64,000 bases of DNA. It comes from Halioglobus sp. GTDB taxonomy: Bacteria; Pseudomonadota; Gammaproteobacteria; Pseudomonadales; Halieaceae. Below the pieces are notes generated by a model. It searched no databases. It saw only the letters and a program-made list of their open reading frames with translations, and was not told the DNA's origin. This document shows, piece by piece, positions 27,231 to 39,018 of this stretch. Within the stretch, counting starts at the first letter, position 1. Each line of letters opens with the position of its first letter. A program made the position numbers and the translations under genes. Location of the stretch: the NCBI GenBank assembly GCA_002699145.1, contig PABK01000012.1:1-64000 (forward strand), in the 5' to 3' direction.

Positions 27231-27251
27231 CAAGTTCTCAAATAGAACTTG
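27231..27251. promoter_or_regulatory. Second copy of the aceE operator-like palindrome
   Basis: CAAGTTCT, then CAAAT, then AGAACTTG: a perfect inverted repeat with 8-bp arms and the same 5-base centre length as the copy at 27090-27106. The centres are 143 bases apart, and this copy ends 61 bases before the aceE start. It would lie downstream of the TATACT candidate, as expected for a repressor. Confidence 0.65.
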
Positions 27252-27312
27252 CGTGTGCCCAGGCCTCACACACCGCGAGAGTCGACAGGAGTCGACGGAG
27301 GTAGATGGCCCG

Positions 27313-29964
<2,652 letters not shown>

Positions 29965-29979
29965 GCGGGGAGGGGAGAC

Positions 29980-31326
29980 GTGGCGAGCGAAAAAGTGGTG
30001 GTTCCCGATATCGGCGGGTCCGAGGGAGCCGAGGTGATCGAGTTGCTGGTGGCAGTGGGCGATGAGGTCAGCGTCGACCAGGGATTGATCGTCCTGGAGT
30101 CGGACAAGGCGTCGATGGAGATTCCCTCCACGGCTGCCGGCAAGGTCACAGAGCTGTTCGTCGCCGAGGGCGACCAGCTGGTGGAGGGCGCGCCGATTGC
30201 GGCCATCGAGGTGGCGGCAGAGGGCGCAGCCGCGCCCGATTCCGGCTCTGCTGCGCAGCCTGCGCAGGATGAGGCGCAGGCTGCGGACGATGCGGAACCC
30301 GCCGCGGCGGCACCGCCGGAATCCCCACGGCCGGCCCCCGCGGCGGCCGTGGATGAGGCGCCCGCGCCCGCCACAGACGCCGCGCCCGCGTCGCCGCCAG
30401 CAGCGCAGCAGGGCGCGGGCGAGCCGGCCGACGTCTACGCCGGCCCCGCCGTGCGCAAGCTGGCGCGCGAATTGGGCGTACAGCTCGAGCAGGTCTCGGG
30501 CAGCGGCCCCCAGGGCAGGGTACTCAAGGAAGACCTGCAGCAATTCGTGCGCGGCGCGCTCGCCGGTGAGCGCAGCGTGGCCAGTGGCCAGGCGCTGCCG
30601 GCGGTGCCCGAGGTGGATTTCGCGCGGTTCGGTGAGGTCGAGGTCACCCAGCGCAGCAAGCTGGACAAGCTCACCGCGGCGAACATGCAGCGCAGCTGGC
30701 TCAACGTGCCCCACGTGACCCAGTTCGACGACGCCGACATCACCGAGCTGGAAGACTTCCGTCGCGGCCTGAAAGCCGAGGCCGAGCGCCGCGGCACCAA
30801 GCTGTCGCCACTGCCTTTCGTGCTCAAGGCCTGCGCCGCCGCGCTGCGCGATAATCCAAAACTCAACAGTTCACTGGCCCGCGGCGGCGAGGACCTGGTG
30901 TACAAGCAGTACTGTCATATCGGCATGGCCGTGGATACGCCCGCGGGGCTGATGGTGCCGGTGATTCGCGATGTCGATCGCAAGTCCGTGTGGGAAGTGG
31001 CGGAGGAGGTGCTGACCCTGGCCGAGCTGGCGCGGGAGCGCAAGTTGACCCCGTCGCAAATGCAGGGCGGTGGCTTCACCGTGTCCAGCCTGGGCAATAT
31101 CGGCGGCAGTGGCTTCACGCCCATCGTCAATACGCCGGAGGTGGGCATCCTGGGCGTTTCCCGGGCGCAGGTGCGGCCGGTATGGGACGGCTCTGCCTTC
31201 GCGCCCCGCACACTGCTGCCGTTGGCGCTGTCCTACGACCACCGCGTGGTCAACGGCGGCGATGGCGGGCGTTTCCTGACGCGCCTGGTGGAACTGCTCG
31301 GGGATATTCGCCAGCTCGTGATGTAG
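29980..31326 (+). CDS. aceF: Dihydrolipoamide acetyltransferase, pyruvate dehydrogenase E2
   Basis: 448 residues from the GTG at 29980, preceded by GGGGAG. There is a single lipoyl domain (lipoyl Lys in LESDKASME, about residue 46), where E. coli has three. A long Ala/Pro linker (about 80-150), an E3-binding domain (AGPAVRKLARELGVQLEQV, about 152-190) and the catalytic acetyltransferase domain follow, ending with YDHRVVNGGDGGRF containing the active-site His and Asp. It forms an operon with aceE. Confidence 0.97.
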   Translation: MASEKVVVPDIGGSEGAEVIELLVAVGDEVSVDQGLIVLESDKASMEIPSTAAGKVTELFVAEGDQLVEGAPIAAIEVAAEGAAAPDSGSAAQPAQDEAQAADDAEPAAAAPPESPRPAPAAAVDEAPAPATDAAPASPPAAQQGAGEPADVYAGPAVRKLARELGVQLEQVSGSGPQGRVLKEDLQQFVRGALAGERSVASGQALPAVPEVDFARFGEVEVTQRSKLDKLTAANMQRSWLNVPHVTQFDDADITELEDFRRGLKAEAERRGTKLSPLPFVLKACAAALRDNPKLNSSLARGGEDLVYKQYCHIGMAVDTPAGLMVPVIRDVDRKSVWEVAEEVLTLAELARERKLTPSQMQGGGFTVSSLGNIGGSGFTPIVNTPEVGILGVSRAQVRPVWDGSAFAPRTLLPLALSYDHRVVNGGDGGRFLTRLVELLGDIRQLVM

Positions 31327-31331
31327 GTGCG

Positions 31332-32762
31332 TCAGCCGGCGCCGTCCAGCTCATCACACAGTTCACGCGCGAAGGCCTGGCCGCGCGTGAGTACGGCCAG
31401 CAGCGGTGACAGGTTGCCGTCCTGCGCGCGCACCGCGCGCATTGCCTGCCCCATGTTGCCCTGCAGCCCGAGTTCGGAGGGCAGCAGCGCGGGCATCAAG
31501 CCGGCCCATTCCAGTTCGCGGTTCATCCAGGTGAGCGCCACACGGCCGTTGCCGTCATCGAAGCAGAGCAGGTCGGTGAGTACCATGAGCAACACGGCTG
31601 CGCGGGTCAGTCCGGGCCTGAGTTGCAGGTAGTGCTGCGCCATGAAGTGCTGGAACGTGGCGCTCGCCAGCGGCGGATCCACCCGCTTCTGCAGAGGTGA
31701 CTCGGCCGACCAGTTGCGCGTGTACTTGAAATGACCGGGCCGATAGCCGTCAACCCCGCGGCAGGCCAGCGCGTGCCAGTGGCGCAGCTGCACTTCGGCA
31801 TCCAGCGGTGCCTGCATGTCCTCGCGACAGTGCCGTGCGGCGCGCAGCAGCGATTCCATGTTCAGCCACAGTTGCTGCCGCTCGTCCCTGTCGCCCCGGG
31901 CGGAAAGCGTCTTGCGCGCCGCCCGGTATTGCTCCACATCGCTCGCCAGGCCCACGGCGAAGGCCGCTTCCACCCACGGCCACTCCGCGGGCAGGGGTTG
32001 CAGCTCTACCGCGGGATGGTTTGCCAGTTCCCGCGCCGAGGCCAGGTATTGCGGCACGCCGGCCAGCGCGGCCTCGTCCACCCGGCGCAGCGGCCTGGGC
32101 AGTTCCGCCAGGGCGGCGCGCAGCGGTGCAGTGTCGGCGCTATCCACCAGGGCGGTCAGCGCACCCTCGAGCCGTTCGCACTCGGCCAGCGCCAGTCGCG
32201 CGGAGGCCACCTCGGCCTGTTCCGCCGGCGCCAGTTTGGCCCCCTGCAGGGCCTGCAGTTGCTCGCGGGCGGCGGTGAACTTGCCCGCCTCCAGCTGCAG
32301 CGTCGCCAAATTGACCCTGGCGAGGGTAAAGTTCGGGGCGCGCCGGATCGCCTCGCTGTACAGCGCTTCCGCGTCGCGCGCCTGCAGCCGCGCGCGCAGG
32401 GCGCAGGCGAGCTTGTTCAACGCCGCCGGCGACCTGTCCAGCGCCACCGCCTGCTCGTAGTGGCGCAGCGACTCGTCGCTCCTGCCCAGCATGCGCCGCG
32501 TGTCGCCCAGCAGCATGTGCGTGGTCATCAGGCGTGGGTTGAGCGCCAGGGCGGTCTTCAGCGCCTCCTCCGCATCGTCGAGCAGCCCCGATTGCAACAG
32601 GGCGGAGCCCAGGTTCACCCAGCTCTCCGCGCGCTCCGGCTGCAGCTTGGTGGCGCGACTGAAGGCGCGCGCCGCGCCGCGCAGGTCGCCGTGTTGAAAG
32701 CAGCGTTTGCCGGCATTCATCTGCTGCAGCCAGGAGTCCTGCTGGTGTAAAGGAGACGTCAT
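31332..32762 (-). CDS. TPR protein with a degenerate Fic-like C-terminal domain
   Basis: 476 residues. The N-terminal 200 or so residues hold several TPR units (AESWVNLGSALLQSGLLDDAEEAL, and ARVNLATLQLEAGKFTAAREQL). Near the C-terminus, TDLLCFDDGNGRVALTWMNREL (around 396-417) matches the Fic core motif H-x-F-x-D-G-N-G-R-x-x-R in its central part. The catalytic His position is Leu399 and the final Arg position is Leu410, so AMP transfer looks unlikely. TPR plus Fic is the arrangement of the metazoan enzyme FICD. It could be a pseudoenzyme acting through binding, or a distant relative. It is convergent with aceF (5-base gap). No signal peptide is seen. Confidence 0.65.
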   Translation of the reverse strand: MTSPLHQQDSWLQQMNAGKRCFQHGDLRGAARAFSRATKLQPERAESWVNLGSALLQSGLLDDAEEALKTALALNPRLMTTHMLLGDTRRMLGRSDESLRHYEQAVALDRSPAALNKLACALRARLQARDAEALYSEAIRRAPNFTLARVNLATLQLEAGKFTAAREQLQALQGAKLAPAEQAEVASARLALAECERLEGALTALVDSADTAPLRAALAELPRPLRRVDEAALAGVPQYLASARELANHPAVELQPLPAEWPWVEAAFAVGLASDVEQYRAARKTLSARGDRDERQQLWLNMESLLRAARHCREDMQAPLDAEVQLRHWHALACRGVDGYRPGHFKYTRNWSAESPLQKRVDPPLASATFQHFMAQHYLQLRPGLTRAAVLLMVLTDLLCFDDGNGRVALTWMNRELEWAGLMPALLPSELGLQGNMGQAMRAVRAQDGNLSPLLAVLTRGQAFARELCDELDGAG

Positions 32763-33054
32763 AGCGGATCGGCCCTAGTTTAGTGCAGAGAGTGTAGCCA
32801 AGCCGCGCCCGGCTGGAGAAGCCCCAGCGGCTGGATTTTCCGCCTTCGCGATCCATATGGCATGGATACTGCTTGGTTGTGCTTGCAATGATAGCACTGG
32901 CGCTCAACTATAGCGGGATGATAGTGGATTTGACGATTCGCGGACGTTGCGGCGGCCGCTGGCGCCGCGCAATGATCGTGCATGGGGCACCCGCGGCGGG
33001 CGGGTTGCCCCAAAAAAGTGCACGGCGGCCCCGCTGGCGCAGGTCTGCGCAGTA

Positions 33055-33912
33055 ATGGGCGCCGGCAACAAGCCTTTGCGCCTGGTGTTCACCGACCTGG
33101 ACGGCTCCCTGCTGGACCACTACAGCTACCGCTTCGACGCGGCCCTGCCGCAATTGCAGCGCCTGCGTGAGCAGGGCATCCCGTTGATCCCGGTCAGCAG
33201 CAAGACGCGCAGCGAGATCGAGCAACTGCGCACCGAACTGGATCACCGCGAGCCCTTCATTGCGGAAAATGGCGCCGCGGTATTCATTCCGCAGGGCTAT
33301 TTCCCCGCACAGCCCGCCGCGACCGAGGCGCGGGACGGTTACTGGGTGCGCCGGGCCTGCCAGGGCCGGCAGCACTGGCAGGCTCTGCTGGCGCAGTTGG
33401 GGGACGAGTTTGCCGGGTCTTTCGAGAGCTTCGCGCAGGCGGGGCAGGCGGGAGTGATGCGCATGACCGGCCTGGACGAGGCGGCGGCGGCTCGGGCCAA
33501 CGAGCGCGAGTACAGCGAACCGCTGCAGTGGCGCGGCAGTGAGTCCGATAAACGGCGCTTCATCGCGCGGCTCGAGGCGCTCGGCGCCCGCGTGCTCCAG
33601 GGCGGCCGCTTCCTGGCGGTGTCGGGTGAGTGCGACAAGGGCGAGGCGCTGGCCTGGCTGCGCGGCAGCTATGCGCGCGCCCATCCGGGCCGTACAATCC
33701 GTGACCTCGCCATCGGCGACAGCGGCAATGACCGGGCCATGCTGGAAGTGGCGCAGACCGCGCTGCTGGTTCGTTCGCCAGTGCACGATTTCCCGCCGCT
33801 GGCGCGAAGCTCGGGTGTGATTCACAGCACCGCCTGCGGACCGTCGGGCTGGGCGGAAGGGGTGGCGCACTGGCTGGAGACGCCGCCGCAACAACAACAG
33901 GAGTTTGCATAG
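33055..33912 (+). CDS. HAD phosphatase of the mannosyl/glucosyl-3-phosphoglycerate phosphatase family
   Basis: 285 residues from the ATG at 33055; the frame is open upstream to 32947 but without family similarity. HAD motif 1 is FTDLDGSLLDHYSY with nucleophile and acid Asp residues, motif 2 is PVSSKTR, and motif 4 is AIGDSGNDRAML. This pattern is that of MPGP-type phosphatases. Given the GT81 synthase three bases downstream, the expected substrate is glucosyl-3-phosphoglycerate, giving glucosylglycerate. The 292 bases upstream (32763-33054) hold no gene I can support. Confidence 0.88.
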   Translation: MGAGNKPLRLVFTDLDGSLLDHYSYRFDAALPQLQRLREQGIPLIPVSSKTRSEIEQLRTELDHREPFIAENGAAVFIPQGYFPAQPAATEARDGYWVRRACQGRQHWQALLAQLGDEFAGSFESFAQAGQAGVMRMTGLDEAAAARANEREYSEPLQWRGSESDKRRFIARLEALGARVLQGGRFLAVSGECDKGEALAWLRGSYARAHPGRTIRDLAIGDSGNDRAMLEVAQTALLVRSPVHDFPPLARSSGVIHSTACGPSGWAEGVAHWLETPPQQQQEFA

Positions 33913-33915
33913 GCA

Positions 33916-35142
33916 ATGGGCGATTTTTACCAGAACGGCATCATTACGACGCTGCATAACCTGGCCGACCGTCCCCTGGAGGATATCGAGGGGGAACTGC
34001 TGGCGTTTTCGCGGCGACGGCCGATGGGGTTGATCCTGCCCTCGCTGTATTCGGAACTGGAAGGCGAGGCCCTGCCACACATCCTCGAGGAACTCGTCGA
34101 GGTGCCCTACCTGGGGGAAATCGTCATCGGGCTGGACCGCGCGGACAGCGACCAGTACCGCGCCGCCCTGGCGTTTTTCTCGCGCCTGCCCCAGCGGCAC
34201 CGGGTACTGTGGAACGACGGGCCGCGCCTCAAGGCGCTGGACAAAAAACTCGAGGACCTGGACCTGGCGCCACGGGAGCTGGGCAAGGGTCGCAACGTCT
34301 GGTACTGCATGGGTTATACGCTGGCCTCGGGCCGGGCGGAATCGGTGGCCCTGCACGATTGCGACATTCTCACCTACGACCGCAGCATGCTGGCGCGCCT
34401 GATCTACCCCGTGGCCAACCCGCAGTTCAACTACGAGTTCTGCAAGGGCTATTACGCGCGTATCGCCGACGGCAAGATCAACGGCCGGGTCAGCCGCCTG
34501 CTGGTCACGCCCCTGCTGCGCGCGCTGAAGAAGATGCACGGCGATATGGAGTACCTGGAGTACATGGACAGCTTCCGCTATCCGCTCGCCGGGGAGTTCT
34601 CCTTCCGGCGCGACGTGCTCAACGACATACTCATTCCCAGCGACTGGGGCCTGGAGATCGGCGTCCTGTCGGAGATGTACCGCAACTACGCCAACAATCG
34701 CCTGTGCCAGGTGGATATCGCCGAGTGCTACGATCACAAGCACCAGGACCTGTCCGCGCACGACGATGAGAGCGGCCTGTCCAAGATGTCCATCGATATC
34801 GCCAAGGCATTGTTCCGCAAGCTGGCGACCCGCGGCGTCACCTTCGATTCCGAAACCTTCCGCTCGCTCAAGGCCACGTACTACCGTATTGCACTGGATT
34901 TCGTCGAGACCTATTACAACGATGCGGTCATGAACGGCCTGAGCCTGGATATACACAACGAGGAGAAGGCGGTGGAGCTGTTTGCGGAGAACATCATGAA
35001 GGCCGGCGAGGTGTTCCTCGCGCGGCCGATGGAGCGGCCCTTCATCCCCAGTTGGAACCGGGTGATCAGCGCGATCCCCGATGTCCTCGAGCAGCTGTTG
35101 GATGCGGTCGAGTCGGATCACGCGGAGTTTGCGCAAGCTTGA
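33916..35142 (+). CDS. Glucosyl-3-phosphoglycerate synthase-like glycosyltransferase (GT81)
   Basis: 408 residues. It should transfer glucose from a nucleotide sugar to 3-phosphoglycerate. The family pattern is present: GLILPSLYSELEGEALPHI at the N-terminus, LGKGRNVWYCMGYTLA, and the metal-binding motif LHDCDILTYD, then NPQFNYEFCKGYYARI and GLEIGVLSEMYRN. It lies between the phosphatase (3-base gap) and the phosphorylase (15-base gap). Whether UDP- or GDP-glucose is the donor cannot be told from the sequence. Confidence 0.9.
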   Translation: MGDFYQNGIITTLHNLADRPLEDIEGELLAFSRRRPMGLILPSLYSELEGEALPHILEELVEVPYLGEIVIGLDRADSDQYRAALAFFSRLPQRHRVLWNDGPRLKALDKKLEDLDLAPRELGKGRNVWYCMGYTLASGRAESVALHDCDILTYDRSMLARLIYPVANPQFNYEFCKGYYARIADGKINGRVSRLLVTPLLRALKKMHGDMEYLEYMDSFRYPLAGEFSFRRDVLNDILIPSDWGLEIGVLSEMYRNYANNRLCQVDIAECYDHKHQDLSAHDDESGLSKMSIDIAKALFRKLATRGVTFDSETFRSLKATYYRIALDFVETYYNDAVMNGLSLDIHNEEKAVELFAENIMKAGEVFLARPMERPFIPSWNRVISAIPDVLEQLLDAVESDHAEFAQA

Positions 35143-35157
35143 AACGGGGCCGGTCAG

Positions 35158-36924
35158 TTGAGCAGTGATTCCATTTCCCTGCAGGAGCGCCTGCGCCGTC
35201 ACCTCGAGTTTATCTACGACGGGGTGTCGCCGCCGGTCGACGCGGACGCCCTGGCGAGTGAAGCCCTGGCGCTGATGCGGCTGGACCCGGGCGAGCCGCC
35301 GGTGCCGCGCCAGGTCAATTTCTGGAGCCAGCAGGACGCCCTGGTTATCACCTACGGCGACACGTTCCTGCGCGAGGGCGAGGCGCCGCTGCATACCCTG
35401 AAGTCTTTTCTCGACGAGTACGCACAGGGCTTGTTGTCCGGGGTGCACATCCTGCCGTTCTATCCCTGGAGCTCCGATGACGGCTTCGCCGTGCTCGACT
35501 ATTCCAGCGTCAACGAGGCCTTGGGCAGCTGGGCCGATGTCGCGGCCATCGGCAGGGACTACGACCTGATGGCGGACCTGGTGATCAACCACTGCTCTGG
35601 CCGCAGCCTGTGGTTCAGCAATTTCCTGCAGGGGCGCTCCCCGGGGGCGGACTATTTCTTCACCGCGCAGCCGGACCAGGACCTCTCTGCGGTGGTGCGC
35701 CCGCGCACCTCGCCGCTGCTGCGCGAGGTCGACACGGCCAACGGTACCCGGCACGTCTGGTGTACGTTCAGCCACGACCAGGTCGACCTGGATTTTCGCA
35801 ACCCGGAGGTGCTGCTGCAGTTCGTCTCCATTTTGCGCCTGTACCTCGACCAGGGTGTGCGAATCCTGCGCCTGGACGCGGTCGCCTTCCTGTGGAAGGA
35901 GCCCGGCACCACGTGTTTGAACCTGCCGCAGACCCACGAGGTGGTGCGCCTGCTGCGCACGCTGGTCGAGCACGCGCTGCCCGATGCGATGCTGATCACC
36001 GAGACCAATATTCCCAACCGGGAAAACCTGTCCTATTTCGGCAATGCCAACGAAGCACACTGCGTGTACAACTTCTCACTGCCGCCGCTGCTACTGCACA
36101 CCCTGGTCAGCGGCGACTGTACGCACCTGAAGCAGTGGATGATGAGCATGCCGCCGGCGCAGAACGGCACCGCCTATTTCAATTTCATCGCCTCGCACGA
36201 TGGCATCGGGCTGCGCCCGGCAGAGGGTTTGCTTTCGGACGAGGAACTGCAGGGGCTCATCGCGACGATGAGCGAATTTGGCGGCCACGTGTCCTACCGC
36301 GCGCTGGAGGACGGCCAGTCACGCCCCTACGAGATCAACATCGCCCTGTTCGACGCCCTGCAGGGCACGCTCGCCGGCCCCGACCAGTGGAACCTGGAGC
36401 GCTTCCTCTGCGCGCACGCGATCATGTTCGGCCTGGAGGGAATCCCGGGTATCTACGTGCACAGTCTGCTGGGTACGCGCAATGACTACCAGCGCGTGGA
36501 GAACGCCGGCCACTACCGCGCGATCAATCGCCACCAGTGGGACTTCGGGCAGTTGGTGGCGGAACTGGCAGATGAGCAGTCCCTGCACCGGCGGGTGTTC
36601 GCGGGCCTGACCGGGTTGCTGGCAGTGCGGCGCAAGCAGGCCGCATTCCACCCCAACGCGACCCAGTTCACCCTGCACCTGGGAACCGGGTTGTTCGGCT
36701 TCTGGCGACAGAGCATGGACCGGCGCCAGAGCATTTTTTGTATCAGCAACGTCACCGATACCGCGTTGGACCTGGACCTGGCCGACCTCAACCTGATCGA
36801 CTCGGAGCAGTGGCACGACCTGCTCGGCGCGGCAATCATCGAGGGGCGCGACCAGATCTTGTCGCTGTCCCCCTACCAGACCGTGTGGATTACCAACGTG
36901 GCGGATCACCCGGGGCCACGCTAG
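35158..36924 (+). CDS. Glucosylglycerate (or sucrose-type) phosphorylase, GH13 subfamily 18
   Basis: 588 residues from a TTG at 35158. The GH13_18 plan is clear: [33 protein letters not shown], the nucleophile region [17 protein letters not shown] and the acid/base region [11 protein letters not shown], then [14 protein letters not shown]. Subfamily members split sucrose, sucrose 6-phosphate or glucosylglycerate with phosphate. The two preceding genes make glucosylglycerate, so that is the likeliest substrate here (EC 2.4.1.352). Having synthesis and phosphorolysis in one operon suggests a turnover cycle. The last 4 bases overlap the convergent glycosyltransferase gene. Confidence 0.88.
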   Translation: MSSDSISLQERLRRHLEFIYDGVSPPVDADALASEALALMRLDPGEPPVPRQVNFWSQQDALVITYGDTFLREGEAPLHTLKSFLDEYAQGLLSGVHILPFYPWSSDDGFAVLDYSSVNEALGSWADVAAIGRDYDLMADLVINHCSGRSLWFSNFLQGRSPGADYFFTAQPDQDLSAVVRPRTSPLLREVDTANGTRHVWCTFSHDQVDLDFRNPEVLLQFVSILRLYLDQGVRILRLDAVAFLWKEPGTTCLNLPQTHEVVRLLRTLVEHALPDAMLITETNIPNRENLSYFGNANEAHCVYNFSLPPLLLHTLVSGDCTHLKQWMMSMPPAQNGTAYFNFIASHDGIGLRPAEGLLSDEELQGLIATMSEFGGHVSYRALEDGQSRPYEINIALFDALQGTLAGPDQWNLERFLCAHAIMFGLEGIPGIYVHSLLGTRNDYQRVENAGHYRAINRHQWDFGQLVAELADEQSLHRRVFAGLTGLLAVRRKQAAFHPNATQFTLHLGTGLFGFWRQSMDRRQSIFCISNVTDTALDLDLADLNLIDSEQWHDLLGAAIIEGRDQILSLSPYQTVWITNVADHPGPR

Positions 36925-38222
36925 CGCCATCCCCAGTGTGCGGCGACTCGCTGGCGCAGTACCCCGGGTTGCGTGTCGCCGTCCGCGGGACCAGGCCACA
37001 GCCAGGGCGTCTCCTGGGCCAGCTCGGACAGCGGCAGCATCGGCCAGCCGGCATCGCGTAGCAGGTGCAGGAATTTCAAGGTGCGAAATGCGTCGAACCA
37101 CTGGTGGAAGTGGCGCGTGAAACCTGCCGGGTCGCGATGCCGGCGGCAATTCAGCAGCGCCTTTTCCATGCCGAGCGCCTGCAGCGCGGTCGCGGCGGGC
37201 GCACACAGCTCCGCGGCGAGGCCGTGGTCGGCGAGCAGTCGCCCGGGCTCGGCCCCGGCCTCTGTCACCAGTGGCTCCACGCAGTCCAGCACGGCGCGCA
37301 GCGCGGTAAAGGTCGCCGGGTGATAGAACAGCGCGGGCTGTTGTGCGCCGGGCGGCGACAGCAGGGCGGCGACCGCCGGGCCGGTGCCGAAAGGCACGCG
37401 GTCAGACAGGCGCGCATCGATACCGATGCAGTCGCCGCCGAGCCTGGCCACGGGTCCCAGCTTGGCCAGCTTGCTCAGCAGGTAGAAATCCTCCGCGCCG
37501 GCGCGCCGGGGGAAACCGCGGCAGTGCGCGTAGGCCGCCGCGCGCACCGCCAGGCAACTGCCCATGCTGTGCCACGCCCAGGGTGAGGCGGCGTACTCCA
37601 GCCCCAGCACGTAGTGATGCAGCCGCAGCTCGTACAGTGCGGTGGCCGCGGCGATGTCGGCCGCTTGCGCCGCGACATGGCGAAACGGGAAGGTCGCCGC
37701 GACGGCGTCGGCGGCTGCCGTGGACAGTTGCCCGGGGTACGTATCGGGCAGCTGTGCGTCGGCGTCGCTGCAGCAAATCCAGTCGCTGTCGACCAGGCCT
37801 GCGTCGATCCACTGCAGGGCGAGGTCGCAGCCGCACTTGCGCGCCAGGCCAACGCCCAGGTCGGCGGGCAGCGGTCCCGCCAGTGCATCGAGGTCCAGGA
37901 GCAGAAGTGCCGCGTGCTCGCCGACGGCGAAGAGCCGCGCTGCGCCGGCCGCCGGCGCCGCGGGCAGGGCGTTGACGGCGCCGCGCAGTGCGCTGTTGTC
38001 GTCGGGACCGGAGCGGCCGTCGGGCCGGTTGAGCACCAGTACCACCAACAGCGCCTCGCCGGGGCCGCCCAGGCGGGCAAGGCGACGCAACAGCGTCGGG
38101 GATTCGCGAAACGCGGGTAGCACCAGCACGTGGCGCCAACGCGCGTTGCCGGCCTCCGCTCTCGGCAGGCCGGGCTCCGCGTGGCGCTGCAGGTAGCGCG
38201 AAATCGCCAGGGCATCGCGCAT
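36921..38222 (-). CDS. GT2-like glycosyltransferase
   Basis: 433 residues. The N-terminal domain has the nucleotide-sugar strand [18 protein letters not shown] and [18 protein letters not shown], where DAD is a metal-binding motif of family 2 transferases, followed by [20 protein letters not shown]-terminal region (about 290-433) lacks recognised motifs. No membrane segment is obvious. Substrate is unknown. The gene is convergent with the glucosylglycerate operon and is followed upstream by the MiaE-like gene on the same strand, 16 bases away. Confidence 0.75.
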   Translation of the reverse strand: MRDALAISRYLQRHAEPGLPRAEAGNARWRHVLVLPAFRESPTLLRRLARLGGPGEALLVVLVLNRPDGRSGPDDNSALRGAVNALPAAPAAGAARLFAVGEHAALLLLDLDALAGPLPADLGVGLARKCGCDLALQWIDAGLVDSDWICCSDADAQLPDTYPGQLSTAAADAVAATFPFRHVAAQAADIAAATALYELRLHHYVLGLEYAASPWAWHSMGSCLAVRAAAYAHCRGFPRRAGAEDFYLLSKLAKLGPVARLGGDCIGIDARLSDRVPFGTGPAVAALLSPPGAQQPALFYHPATFTALRAVLDCVEPLVTEAGAEPGRLLADHGLAAELCAPAATALQALGMEKALLNCRRHRDPAGFTRHFHQWFDAFRTLKFLHLLRDAGWPMLPLSELAQETPWLWPGPADGDTQPGVLRQRVAAHWGWR

Positions 38223-38238
38223 CAGGGTACCGTGCGCC

Positions 38239-38817
38239 TCAGTGTAGTGCGGGTCGGATAGGCAATTCCGCGGCGATGGCGGCCTCGATATCGAGCAGTT
38301 CCGCGCTGCGCGCGGCCACCGTCGCCGGGTCGATGTAGCGCCTGGCGAGCTCCAGGAAGAGACTGTAGTGGCGTTCTTCCGAGCGCGCGATGGAGCGGTA
38401 GAACTGCTGTAACGGACCGGGTTCCAGCGCCTGGGCCACGAGGCCGAAACGTTCCGCGCCCCGCGCCTCGATGATACCGGCGGTGAGCAGGCGATCGAGC
38501 AGGTACAGCTCCCGTCCGCGGCGGATGTGCTCGCGCAGGCCGAGTACGTAGGCGTCCTTGCGGTCCGCGGCGGTAACCCCGCCGCGTCGATGGATCCATT
38601 TCACCACCTCCCGGTAGTGGGTCAGCTCCTCCACTGCCAGGTCGGCCATGGCGGCGACCAGCTCGGTTCGGTCGGGATAGTGGGAGAGCATGGAAATGGC
38701 CATGCCCGAGGCCTTTTTCTCCGCCGCCGCGTGATCCTGCAGGAACGTGTCGAAGTCAGCCAGCACCGCCTCGGTCCAGGCGGGCGGTGTGGCAAAACGC
38801 AGGGGTGAAACAGGCAT
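38239..38817 (-). CDS. miaE: MiaE-like tRNA-(ms2io6A)-hydroxylase
   Basis: 192 residues from the ATG at 38817 (MPVSPLRFATPPAW); a GTG at 38874 is also in frame and neither has a clear ribosome site. The di-iron ferritin-like pattern is visible: DHAAAEKKASGMAISML, AVEELTHYREVVKWI, IEARGAERFGLV and IARSEERHYSLFLELA, supplying Glu and His ligands. The enzyme hydroxylates the isopentenyl group of modified A37 in tRNA. No miaA or miaB lies in the window. Confidence 0.88.
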   Translation of the reverse strand: MPVSPLRFATPPAWTEAVLADFDTFLQDHAAAEKKASGMAISMLSHYPDRTELVAAMADLAVEELTHYREVVKWIHRRGGVTAADRKDAYVLGLREHIRRGRELYLLDRLLTAGIIEARGAERFGLVAQALEPGPLQQFYRSIARSEERHYSLFLELARRYIDPATVAARSAELLDIEAAIAAELPIRPALH

Positions 38818-39018
38818 GGATAACGCGGACAGTGGCGACGGCAGGGTATTGAACGCGAAGTTTTCGCTGAACACAAGAACCGGGGCGCGCCTTGCCGCCC
38901 CGCACCGGCCCTATGCTACACTCGCAACCTCCTGCGCGCCGTTCGCGGCGGCCTGCCCGGCCCGACCGGAATGCCAGGGCGAGTACTTCTTCATTGCAGC
39001 TTCAGGACCCGTTAATCG

